From positions 1-7,468 of the forward strand of contig DASRFK010000233.1 of NCBI GenBank assembly GCA_035651635.1: DNA of 7,468 bases, in the 5' to 3' direction. The DNA comes from JANXQE01 sp035651635 (GTDB lineage Bacteria; Verrucomicrobiota; Verrucomicrobiia; Limisphaerales; UBA8199). Both the position numbers and the translations under genes were made by a program. Shown piece by piece: positions 1-6,793 of the stretch; the stretch's first letter is position 1, and every line of letters starts with the position of its first letter. The notes under the pieces were generated by a model that searched no databases, was not told the origin of the DNA, and saw only the letters and a list, made by a program, of their open reading frames with translations.

Positions 1-121
1 TGGTTCTTCCCATCATTCCGCCTCGCTAGCTTCCCGATGGCAACGGGCCGCGGCGGCAGCGCCAGGAATCGCTTAGGCAATTGCCGTGCAAGAGGGCGCC
101 GCAATCGCGGTGTATGCCGTT

Positions 122-149
122 TTGGTTCTACCGCCCTTTTCGCTATAGT
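122..149 (+). promoter_or_regulatory. weak sigma-70-like promoter candidate for the amidohydrolase
   Basis: A TATAGT box at 144-149 resembles the -10 consensus (5 of 6 bases). TTGGTT at 122-127, 16 bases upstream, is a poor -35. Transcription would begin near 156, giving a leader of about 26 bases before the GTG at 182. The rest of 1-181 holds no recognisable gene or terminator. This rests on box matching only, and such matches are common by chance. Confidence 0.3.
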
Positions 150-172
150 GACCCTTTCATTTTCCGAATAGT

Positions 173-178
173 GGAGGG
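173..178 (+). promoter_or_regulatory. ribosome binding site GGAGGG for the GTG start at 182
   Basis: GGAGGG lies three bases before GTG at 182. The spacing is short, but this is the only purine-rich Shine-Dalgarno block here. The next in-frame start, ATG at 218, would remove the twin-arginine motif, so the site supports the GTG. Confidence 0.55.
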
Positions 179-181
179 CAA

Positions 182-1405
182 GTGATCAACCGCAGGCAAT
201 GGCTTTTTGGAACGGGAATGCTGCTTGGCGTGGCGGCCGCGCCGGAGATCGGCCATGCCTCCCATGGCGAAGTTCAGAACCCGTCCTCCCCGCCAAGCGC
301 CGAAAGCAAGCCCTTGCCCCTGGCCGAGTACGAGCCCAAAAGCATGCTGCACGTGCGGGAGACGAAAGTTGCACGCTCGCGTTATCCCGCTATTGATTTC
401 CATACTCACATTTCGGTGTCCAAAAAATCCGAGAAAGGCGTAGAACTTGCGCCCGAGCGCCAGTACCTGGGCACCCCCCAGGAACTGCTCGCGGTCATGG
501 ACCGCAAGAACCTGCGCGCCATGGTGAACCTCACCGGCGGTTATTACGCCGGCCTGGCGGATGCAGTCGCAAAATATGACAAGCCGTTTCCCGGACGCTT
601 CTACACCTTCACCGAGCCCTGTTATTCGCGTTTCAAGGAGCCGGATTATCCGAAGATTCAGGCGGAAGCGATCGGGCAGGCGTATCGGGATGGCGCTAAA
701 GGTCTGAAGATTCTTAAGACACTGGGTCTTTATCTGCGGGAGAACATCACTTCAGGCACCCTGGTGAAAATTGATGATCGCAGGTTTGACCCCATGTGGG
801 ATGCGTGCGCGCAGTTGAATATTCCGGTGGCCATTCACGTGTCCGATCCCATTGCCTTTTTCCTGCCCACGGACCGCTTCAACGAGCGCTACGAAGAGTT
901 GAACCATCACCCCGATTGGTCTTTTTATGATCACGATTTCCCCAGCAATGCCGAATTGCTCGAAGCGCGGAATCGCGTCATCGCGCGGCATCCGCACACC
1001 CAGTTCGTGGTGTTACACGTGGGAAATTTTGCCGAAAACCTGGAAAACGTGTCGCATAATCTCGATCGCTTTCCTAACATGGCGGTTGATATCGCCGCCC
1101 GCATTGGCGAACTTGGCCGCCAGCCACGTGCCGCCCGCAGGTTTTTCGACAGGTACCAGGATCGGATCCTGTTTGGAACCGATGCTACTCCCCACGGAGA
1201 CGAGTTCCCGCAGCAGGTTTTTGGCGATCCGCTGTATGAAATTTATCACCGATTCCTGGAAAGCGACGATGAGTACTTCGATTACGCTCCGGCAAAGATT
1301 CCCCCGCAGGGTCGCTGGAAAATTTATGGAATCGATCTTACCGGACCTGTTCTGAAAAAGGTGTACTACGAGAATGCGGCCCGGCTGTTGCGTCTCTCGG
1401 CCTGA
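182..1405 (+). CDS. Tat-exported amidohydrolase-2 family metal-dependent hydrolase
   Basis: This 407-residue protein is a TIM-barrel metallohydrolase of the amidohydrolase superfamily, close to the amidohydrolase-2 (PF04909) group, whose members hydrolyse or decarboxylate small cyclic or carboxylic substrates. Visible motifs in order are: N-terminal NRRQWLFG with a hydrophobic stretch to about residue 26, which looks like a twin-arginine signal; a proline-rich linker to about residue 58; the metal-binding IDFHTH (H64, H66) at the end of strand 1; a lysine-rich GAKGLKILK at 161-169; AIHVSDP with H209; VLHVGNF with H269; FGTD with the catalytic-type Asp D324; and a closing YENAARLL at 386-393, typical of the family. 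GTG at 182 is chosen because it keeps the RR motif and has a Shine-Dalgarno block. Family assignment is firm; substrate is unknown. Export to the periplasm is inferred and is less usual for this family. No gene overlaps it, and 337 bases separate it from the next gene. Confidence 0.85.
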   Translation: MINRRQWLFGTGMLLGVAAAPEIGHASHGEVQNPSSPPSAESKPLPLAEYEPKSMLHVRETKVARSRYPAIDFHTHISVSKKSEKGVELAPERQYLGTPQELLAVMDRKNLRAMVNLTGGYYAGLADAVAKYDKPFPGRFYTFTEPCYSRFKEPDYPKIQAEAIGQAYRDGAKGLKILKTLGLYLRENITSGTLVKIDDRRFDPMWDACAQLNIPVAIHVSDPIAFFLPTDRFNERYEELNHHPDWSFYDHDFPSNAELLEARNRVIARHPHTQFVVLHVGNFAENLENVSHNLDRFPNMAVDIAARIGELGRQPRAARRFFDRYQDRILFGTDATPHGDEFPQQVFGDPLYEIYHRFLESDDEYFDYAPAKIPPQGRWKIYGIDLTGPVLKKVYYENAARLLRLSA

Positions 1406-1426
1406 CTTCGGGTCCGCCGGCGCAAT

Positions 1427-1579
1427 CAAAAACGTAACAAACGGCTCGAATCGAGGCGAGAGCTAGCTAGCCGCTCAGGCCGCCTCGGGCTTGCCCGCGG
1501 TCGAGCGGAGATGCGAGTCGCCCGCGCTTTGCTTTGACCCGTACTCTCCACGGCCAAGCGGGATGGCGCAAAAACGTAA
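1427..1579. repeat. 11-base direct repeat CAAAAACGTAA, two copies flanking a GC-rich block
   Basis: CAAAAACGTAA occurs at 1427-1437 and again at 1569-1579, 142 bases apart in the same orientation. Both copies are preceded closely by GCGCAA (at 1420-1425 and, overlapping the repeat, at 1566-1571 when read as GCGCAA with its leading G). Between them lies GC-rich, hairpin-forming DNA. The pair could be two sites for one DNA-binding protein, the edges of a small intergenic element, or coincidence. The exact match is seen in the sequence; any function is inference. Confidence 0.4.
1471..1508. other. GC-rich stem-loop in the intergenic region
   Basis: CCGCTC at 1471-1476 is complementary to GAGCGG at 1503-1508. 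Nested inside is the palindrome CGGGCTTGCCCG at 1486-1497. Together they can form a compound hairpin. No T-run follows, so a simple intrinsic terminator is not supported. It may still help end the amidohydrolase transcript or be a dispersed intergenic palindrome. A smaller palindrome, CTCGAATCGAG, sits just upstream at 1445-1455. Confidence 0.4.
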
Positions 1580-1643
1580 TTAAATGAAACCATAAACTCC
1601 AAAATAAAAAGCAATTGACAAGCATTCGAAAGAGCAGTAGCGT
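1571..1643 (+). promoter_or_regulatory. probable promoter of the receptor-hydrolase unit
   Basis: TTGACA at 1615-1620 is a perfect -35 hexamer. TAGCGT at 1638-1643 is a weak -10 (3 of 6) at the ideal 17-base spacing. An A-rich tract at about 1571-1610 directly upstream contrasts with the GC-rich surroundings and could act as an UP element. A start near 1650 would leave a leader of roughly 93 bases before ATG 1743. A strong -35 with a poor -10 suggests that an activator may be needed or that the true -10 differs. Confidence 0.5.
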
Positions 1644-1648
1644 GAGCG

Positions 1649-1707
1649 GCGCCAGGAAAATCGGACGCCCGGGGCGCGGTGTAGTGTCCTGTGCGGCGGT
1701 TTTCCGC
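1649..1707 (+). other. structured 5' leader of the receptor transcript
   Basis: Two hairpins can form between the predicted start of transcription and the receptor gene. GCGCC at 1649-1653 pairs with GGCGC at 1673-1677, in competition with a local CGCC/GGCG hairpin at 1666-1676. GCGG-TTTT-CCGC at 1696-1707 forms a tetraloop hairpin. The T-run is in the loop, not after the stem, so this is not an intrinsic terminator. No known riboswitch class was recognised. Confidence 0.25.
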
Positions 1708-1728
1708 GTAGCATACTTTGCCAGGTGC

Positions 1729-1735
1729 GGGAGGA
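1729..1735 (+). promoter_or_regulatory. ribosome binding site GGGAGGA that fixes the receptor start at 1743
   Basis: GGGAGGA ends seven bases before ATG 1743, an ideal spacing. An alternative in-frame GTG at 1725 would place this block inside the coding region and add six charged residues (MREDEH) in front of the signal peptide, so ATG 1743 is preferred. Confidence 0.8.
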
Positions 1736-1742
1736 CGAGCAT

Positions 1743-4700
1743 ATGAGAAAAGTCATAGTGGTTGCTGGTCTCCTTTGGCTGCTCAGTGCGGCTTTAACCG
1801 GGTTCGCCCAAGTTGATACCGCTACCATCGTCGGCACGGTTCGCGATGCTACGGGCGCCGTTGTGCCCAGCGCCACGGTTACAGCGACCGCGATAGACAC
1901 TGGAATCAAGACCACCGTCAAGAGTGGCCCGGACGGCGATTACGTGCTCACACCGCTGAAAATCGGCAGATATTCCGTTTCCGCCACGGCCGGCGGATTC
2001 CAGACGGAAGCCCGCACTGACATCGTCCTCAACGTTCAGCAGAGGCAGCGGCTCGATTTCAGCTTGAAGGTGGGGTCGGTTTCACAAACCACCGAGGTCA
2101 GCGGTCAGCCCCCGCAATTGGAGACCGAGTCGGCTTCTCTGGGCGATGTAGTCGCCGCCCAGCAAGTGGAGGAGTTACCCCTGAACGGCCGCCGGTATAC
2201 AGATCTCGCCGAGCTGAGCTCAGGCGTAACCAAGGTCATAGAAGGCCCGGTCAACGGCGGCAATGCGCCAACCAACGGCAATACTGGCGGAAGCTTCGCG
2301 GTCAACGGGACGCGCGGCGACCAGAACAACTTCATCCTCGATGGCATTGACAACAACTCCAATGACAACGGCGATGTCGCGGTGCTGAGCAGCGTGGACG
2401 CGATCGCCGAATTCAAGATTCAGACCTCGAACTACTCCCCGGAATTCGGACGCAGCGGCGGCGCTGTGATCAACGCCACTACCAAATCAGGCACAAACAG
2501 TTTTCACGGATCAGCCTGGGAGTTCCTGCGCAACGACGCCTTTGACGCGCGCGGATTCTTTGAGTCGCCGGACCAGCCGAAAGCGCCCTATAAGCAAAAT
2601 CAGTTTGGCGGAACGCTGGGCGGGCCCATCAAAAAAGATAAGGCGTTTTTCTTTGTCGATTACGAAGGGACACGAATTCACTCGGCGACGACGGACTTCG
2701 CCACCATTCCCACCGCCGGCGAGCGCACCGGAAACTTCAGCGACATTTTAGGAACGCAGTCCATGACCTGTGGGCCGGATGGTACTTCGCCCTGCGTGGA
2801 CGCTCTAGGCCGCCCGGTGTTCACCAATGAAATCTTCAATCCTGCCACCACTCGCACGGTGAATGGCTCTACGGTGCGCGACGGCTTTGGGTTCGACCCT
2901 GTGACCGGACTCCCCATCCCGGGGCAGGCCAACAATATTCCCATGGCCGCCATGAATAGCGTCGGTCTGAAGTACGCCGCCCTTTATCCTGCCATCAACG
3001 TGCCCGGCGCTTTCGCCAACAATTACGTGGTGAATGCACCGGGTAACGACCGGATCGATCAGATGGATGCACGAGCCGATCAGAACATCACCAGCAAGAC
3101 CCAACTGTTCGAAAGATTTTCACTGATTAAAGACACGCGCTTCCAGGCGCCGGTGTTCTCCGGAATTGCCGACGGGGGAGGTTACAACACGGGTAATCGG
3201 CCTCTCACCACACAAGGGTTGGTACTGGGCCTGACCGACTCTATAAGCCCCAATGTCGTAAACGCGCTGCGGGTCGGGTTCAACCGCGTTCATTACATTT
3301 CCAACTCCCCTTCTTACGGGCAGCATTATCCACCTCCTGACTTGCTGGTGCCTGGAACCCCAAATAATCCTTTGATCAATGGGCTAACTTGGTTCGCCCC
3401 TGGTCAATATGCAGGACTCGGCGAGCCGACCTTCACGCCCACGCGCAGCACCAGCCAGGCTATTCAGCTCAATGACACGCTAAGTTTTGTGCATGGGAAA
3501 CACCTGATAAAGGTGGGACCGCAGTTCCGCTTTGACCAGTTCAACCTGCTGCAAATAGGCCAGCCACGCGGCAACCTGTCGTTCAGCGGTCAATTTACAT
3601 CCGATGCCGGTTCGCTGGGAGACGGCAGCGGCAATGGCCTGGCGGACATGCTTTTGGGGATTCCGGTTACATCGGTGATTTCGACGGTCACGTACTTCGG
3701 CAATCGCCAGCACACCTACGGGGCATTCGTTCAGGACACCTACAAAGCCACCTCCCAGCTGACGCTCGACCTGGGCCTGCGCTACGACTATGCCACGCCG
3801 CTCTATGAAGCCCACAATAAGATGAGCAATTTCGACTACACCAAGGGAATTATCGTTCCCGCCGGTACTTCCGGTTATCCCGAAAAACTGGCTACGCCCC
3901 ACAAAGACAACTTCGCGCCACGGGTCGGGCTAGCCTATAGCCCGTTTCTCTCCAAACCGCTGGTGGTACGGGCGGGATACGGCCGGTTCTTTGTATTTTA
4001 CGAAATTCGCACCGGCGACCCGCTGCAACTTGATTACAACCTCCCATTTTTCTACGAGCCTACATTTAACAGCGATGGGATAACGCCATCACAAGTTACC
4101 CTCGCCACTGGATTTCCACCTCTGAATCCCAGCAATGCGCCACTCGCCGGGGTAACCAGTCAGGACTGGAACCCGCAAACCCCGGTTTATGACCAGTGGA
4201 ATGTCGATCTCGAATATGAACTGCCGGGGCAGATCGTGATCAGCCCGGCGTACGTGGGAACCAAGGGTACACACCTCCAGGTCCTGCGCGATCTTAATCA
4301 GATTGCCACGCCCCAGCCTAGCTTCGATCAGGCGTTGGCGCCTTATCCCCAATATGGAACTTTCACCTCAATCACGAATAGCGGGAGTTCCACCTACCAT
4401 GCGTTTCAGCTCAAGGCCGAAAAGCGCACCAGCCATGGTCTTTACTTTCTCAGTGCGTTCACTTTCAGCAAAGCCATCAACGACCAGCCGGAAATTTGCT
4501 GCAATTCCCCCTGGCCGCAAGACAGCTACAACATCAGAGCTGAAAAAGGCCTGGCCGACTTCGATAATCGCAAACGATGGGTCAATAGCGTTGACTACGA
4601 GCTGCCGGTCGGGAAGGGCCATCGATTCTTGAACCGGGGCGGCGTGCCCGACGCTATATTGGGTGGATGGCACGTGGGAGGAATCATCAGCTTTCGTTCG

Positions 4701-5114
4701 GGATTCCCCTTCTCCCCACAAATCGGATTTGACCCCAGCAATACCGGGTCCCCAGGCTTGCAAAGGTCCAATCAGATCGGCAATGGTCATTTGCCGAATC
4801 CCAGTCCGAACCTGTGGTTTAACGTAAATGACTTTCCGGTTCCCAACTGCCCGAACGGATGTTTCGGCAATGCCGGCAAAAACATACTGGAGGGACCGGG
4901 AGCGACAATGGCGGACCTGTCGGCGCGTAAATTCTTTAATGTTACCGAACGAGTCAACCTGGAGTTTCGTGGCGAATTTTTCAACGCCTTCAACCATGCC
5001 GTTTTTTCTCAGCCGGATCCATTTATTACCGATGGCCCCGGAGCCGTGGGTGTGATCACGTCCACCGTGATACCGCAGCGGCAGATTCAGTTTGCGTTGA
5101 AATTGCACTTCTAG
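1743..5114 (+). CDS. Oar-type TonB-dependent outer-membrane receptor with N-terminal carboxypeptidase-regulatory-like domain
   Basis: This 1123-residue protein is a large outer-membrane beta-barrel receptor of the Oar-like type, expected to import a ligand with energy from the TonB complex. In order: a Sec signal peptide at about 1-22 (basic start, leucine-rich core, FAQ junction); a carboxypeptidase-regulatory-like beta-sandwich at about 27-109, starting IVGTVRDATGA; a plug at about 124-245 with LPLNGRRYTDL, NGTRGDQNNFILDGIDN and EFGRSGGAVINATTKSG; then a barrel with GTLGGPIKKDKAFFF near 281 and the ELPVGKGHRF and GGWHVGGI motifs of this family late in the barrel. The last residues, QIQFALKLHF, end in Phe, as the BAM assembly machinery expects. 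Length is normal for acidobacterial members. Cysteine pairs occur at C343/C351, C919/C920 and C1036/C1040. No clear TonB box was identified. Start is ATG 1743. Only 26 bases separate it from the next gene, so the two are probably co-transcribed. Ligand unknown; a glycan is suggested only by the hydrolase-like neighbours. Confidence 0.92.
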   Translation: MRKVIVVAGLLWLLSAALTGFAQVDTATIVGTVRDATGAVVPSATVTATAIDTGIKTTVKSGPDGDYVLTPLKIGRYSVSATAGGFQTEARTDIVLNVQQRQRLDFSLKVGSVSQTTEVSGQPPQLETESASLGDVVAAQQVEELPLNGRRYTDLAELSSGVTKVIEGPVNGGNAPTNGNTGGSFAVNGTRGDQNNFILDGIDNNSNDNGDVAVLSSVDAIAEFKIQTSNYSPEFGRSGGAVINATTKSGTNSFHGSAWEFLRNDAFDARGFFESPDQPKAPYKQNQFGGTLGGPIKKDKAFFFVDYEGTRIHSATTDFATIPTAGERTGNFSDILGTQSMTCGPDGTSPCVDALGRPVFTNEIFNPATTRTVNGSTVRDGFGFDPVTGLPIPGQANNIPMAAMNSVGLKYAALYPAINVPGAFANNYVVNAPGNDRIDQMDARADQNITSKTQLFERFSLIKDTRFQAPVFSGIADGGGYNTGNRPLTTQGLVLGLTDSISPNVVNALRVGFNRVHYISNSPSYGQHYPPPDLLVPGTPNNPLINGLTWFAPGQYAGLGEPTFTPTRSTSQAIQLNDTLSFVHGKHLIKVGPQFRFDQFNLLQIGQPRGNLSFSGQFTSDAGSLGDGSGNGLADMLLGIPVTSVISTVTYFGNRQHTYGAFVQDTYKATSQLTLDLGLRYDYATPLYEAHNKMSNFDYTKGIIVPAGTSGYPEKLATPHKDNFAPRVGLAYSPFLSKPLVVRAGYGRFFVFYEIRTGDPLQLDYNLPFFYEPTFNSDGITPSQVTLATGFPPLNPSNAPLAGVTSQDWNPQTPVYDQWNVDLEYELPGQIVISPAYVGTKGTHLQVLRDLNQIATPQPSFDQALAPYPQYGTFTSITNSGSSTYHAFQLKAEKRTSHGLYFLSAFTFSKAINDQPEICCNSPWPQDSYNIRAEKGLADFDNRKRWVNSVDYELPVGKGHRFLNRGGVPDAILGGWHVGGIISFRSGFPFSPQIGFDPSNTGSPGLQRSNQIGNGHLPNPSPNLWFNVNDFPVPNCPNGCFGNAGKNILEGPGATMADLSARKFFNVTERVNLEFRGEFFNAFNHAVFSQPDPFITDGPGAVGVITSTVIPQRQIQFALKLHF

Positions 5115-5125
5115 TTCTGAGCTCG

Positions 5126-5132
5126 AGGGGAG
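5126..5132 (+). promoter_or_regulatory. ribosome binding site AGGGGAG for the first DUF4832-like gene
   Basis: AGGGGAG lies eight bases before ATG 5141, in the 26-base gap after the receptor stop codon. It supports both the start and independent translation initiation within a shared transcript. Confidence 0.7.
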
Positions 5133-5140
5133 CAACTCTC

Positions 5141-6718
5141 ATGCGCCGCAGAGAGTTCCTGAAAAGTAGTGTCGCGCTTGCCGCCGTCGCGGAACTGGGA
5201 GTGCAGAGCGCCCACGGTCTGGTGCCCGCCCACAACTGGGGCAAGTACGACTTCGGCTCGGGTCCGCCCGTCACCGACCGCCTGAATCAGGGGCCATTCC
5301 CTCAATATCCTCCGGACGCCGTCATTCCTGGCGATGAAGTGGTCATGACCACCACACCCTCAGAAGAGGTCGTGCCCGGATTTGGCAAGGGGCTGGTCAC
5401 CTACATTACCGCGGACATGGGCACCGAGGAGATCAAGTCCGACAACATTCCCCAAGCCATCGAAGACCTGGTTCGATTTCCCCTGGGGCAAAAGCTCTAC
5501 ATTCGCCCTACCTGGCGGGAAATCCAGCCTCGGCCCGGGCGCCTTCAGTTTCCCGATTATCTGAAGCTGGTTTTCGATCTCGCCAGGAAAAACGGCAAGC
5601 AGATTGGCCTGCGGGTTCAGATGAGCGCGCCCGACTATCGCCACGCGCCGGCTCTCCCCGACTTCGTCCTCCAGAAGGTGCCCACGGTTGACCTGGTTAT
5701 GGACCCAAGGGAACCAGCCGCGCAAGGGGAACGGTTCCTGAACAACCCATTCTCGCGCTATCAGCCTCGCTACGACCATCCTTTCTTTCAGCAGGCGTTC
5801 AAGGACTTGATCGGAGAAATGGCGGCGGAATTTAACGGCAATCCATCCATTGAGTTCATTGACACCTTCATCTATGGTTTTTGGGGCGAGGGACACACCT
5901 GGCCCTTCCGCAACAATCCCTTTCCCGATTACCAGACCGCGGAACGCACTTGGATCCAAATGTGGGAGGTCCAGCAGGAGCACTTTACCAAGACGCCTCT
6001 GGTGACCAACACCCAGCCCGATTACAGCCGGGTCGGCAATTCCGAGGTCCTCGACCGCACGGTGCGCAGCAACAATTGGATTCGCAGCGACACCATTTTT
6101 ATTGAGAACGAGCAGATCGAGGCCCTGAGCAATCGGCCGCCCTGGGTTGCGGTGATGATTGAGCAGGGCTTTCCGGGCAAGCTTCCGAACACTCTTACCC
6201 TCAGCGAGGGCATATCGCCGACCGACGACATCATCGTGCACGTGATGGATGTAGGAGCCAATTACTGGTCGCTCTGGAACTTTCACGACATCAGCGCCGC
6301 CAACCTGATGGCTTATTACCGCGCGTTTCCCGCCTGGTTCGACCGCATCAACCGGCGGATTGGATACCGGGTGCGGCCCTCGTTCATCTGGAGCTATGAG
6401 CAGAACGGCTACCTGGGGCTGATTGTCGGCTTCGCCAACGACGGCATTGCCGCCGTTCCCGGCGTGTTGCGGGTAAGCGTGGAGAGCGAAGATGGGAAGC
6501 GGCTCACCAGCGGTTGCCTGGATCCCGGCTACCCCCTGCCCGGAAAAATTCGCCAGGCGCAATTTGTGCTGCCGCAAGGCACAAAGTGGCAGGGACTGAG
6601 GCTCAGGGCGGAAATTGAAGTGAAGCAAGTGCGCTATCCGGTGCGGTGGGCTTGCCACCAGAAACTGAATGAAGATGGCACGCTGTCGCTGCGCCCCAAC
6701 GGCCGTCACGCCTCGTAA
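5141..6718 (+). CDS. Tat-exported DUF4832-like putative glycoside hydrolase (complete copy)
   Basis: This 525-residue protein starts with RRREFLKSS and an alanine-rich stretch to about residue 26 (SAHG), a typical twin-arginine signal. Then comes a conserved W33-x2-YDFG-x-GP signature ending in QGPF at 50-53. From about 80 to 400 it reads as a TIM barrel of the clan-A glycosidase style: LYIRPTWREIQPRPGRL at 119-135, LRVQMSAP at 157-164, and YGFWGEGHTWPF at 245-256, where E250 sits in the WGE-x-H motif characteristic of DUF4832-type proteins and is a likely acid/base residue. E322 and E341 (MIEQGF) are candidates for a second carboxylate. YWSLWNFHD follows at 375-383. The C-terminal part, from RRIGYRV at 405-411 to about 505, resembles the beta-sandwich of DUF4832 proteins. 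Family and fold come from motif memory and need a profile search; hydrolase activity and substrate are inference. It probably lies in an operon with the receptor upstream and a paralogue 75 bases downstream. Confidence 0.75.
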   Translation: MRRREFLKSSVALAAVAELGVQSAHGLVPAHNWGKYDFGSGPPVTDRLNQGPFPQYPPDAVIPGDEVVMTTTPSEEVVPGFGKGLVTYITADMGTEEIKSDNIPQAIEDLVRFPLGQKLYIRPTWREIQPRPGRLQFPDYLKLVFDLARKNGKQIGLRVQMSAPDYRHAPALPDFVLQKVPTVDLVMDPREPAAQGERFLNNPFSRYQPRYDHPFFQQAFKDLIGEMAAEFNGNPSIEFIDTFIYGFWGEGHTWPFRNNPFPDYQTAERTWIQMWEVQQEHFTKTPLVTNTQPDYSRVGNSEVLDRTVRSNNWIRSDTIFIENEQIEALSNRPPWVAVMIEQGFPGKLPNTLTLSEGISPTDDIIVHVMDVGANYWSLWNFHDISAANLMAYYRAFPAWFDRINRRIGYRVRPSFIWSYEQNGYLGLIVGFANDGIAAVPGVLRVSVESEDGKRLTSGCLDPGYPLPGKIRQAQFVLPQGTKWQGLRLRAEIEVKQVRYPVRWACHQKLNEDGTLSLRPNGRHAS

Positions 6719-6747
6719 CGACCACCGCGATTCCTGACGGGACGGCC
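6701..6747 (+). other. inverted repeat spanning the stop codon of the first DUF4832-like gene
   Basis: GGCCGTC at 6701-6707 is complementary to GACGGCC at 6741-6747. An alternative pairing uses CCGTCA at 6703-6708 with TGACGG at 6735-6740. The two are mutually exclusive. No T-run follows, so this is not a convincing terminator. It could protect or attenuate the transcript between the paralogues, or be chance in GC-rich DNA. Confidence 0.2.
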
Positions 6748-6780
6748 GGCAACCATGAATTCCCATCACTCATAAAGGCG

Positions 6781-6786
6781 GGAGGA
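6781..6786 (+). promoter_or_regulatory. ribosome binding site GGAGGA for the second DUF4832-like gene
   Basis: GGAGGA ends seven bases before ATG 6794. It sits inside a 12-base block, GCGGGAGGACGA (6778-6789), identical to the block before the receptor start at 1727-1738 and at the same distance of four bases from the ATG. This fixes the start of a gene that runs off the window. Confidence 0.8.
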
Positions 6787-6793
6787 CGATAGC

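Noticed and set aside
1..171. Open forward frame running from the window edge to a TAG at 169-171
   Set aside because: The translation is rich in Arg, Gly and Ser with no recognisable motif or domain and looks like read-through of GC-rich non-coding DNA. It could be the tail of an upstream gene, but nothing supports that.
1696..1707. GCGG-TTTT-CCGC as an intrinsic terminator
   Set aside because: The T residues are in the loop and the stem is followed by mixed sequence and then the receptor's ribosome binding site.
1725..1742. Upstream in-frame GTG start for the receptor
   Set aside because: It would bury the GGGAGGA ribosome binding site in the coding region and put acidic residues ahead of the signal peptide.
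1467..1921. Minus-strand open frames in the intergenic region before the receptor
   Set aside because: They overlap the promoter and receptor start and their translations show no domain. No ribosome binding site was noted for them.
4368..5135. 255-codon minus-strand open frame over the receptor 3' end
   Set aside because: It lies wholly opposite the receptor barrel and has no family motif; it is explained by GC-biased codon use on the coding strand.
5360..6769. 469-codon open frame on the minus strand opposite the first DUF4832-like gene
   Set aside because: It is the antisense shadow of a well-supported gene with signal peptide, domain motifs and ribosome binding site. The antisense translation shows no recognisable domain.
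6755..6775. Short ATG-initiated frame (MNSHHS, stop) between the two DUF4832-like genes
   Set aside because: It has six codons, no clear ribosome binding site and no sign of being a leader peptide.
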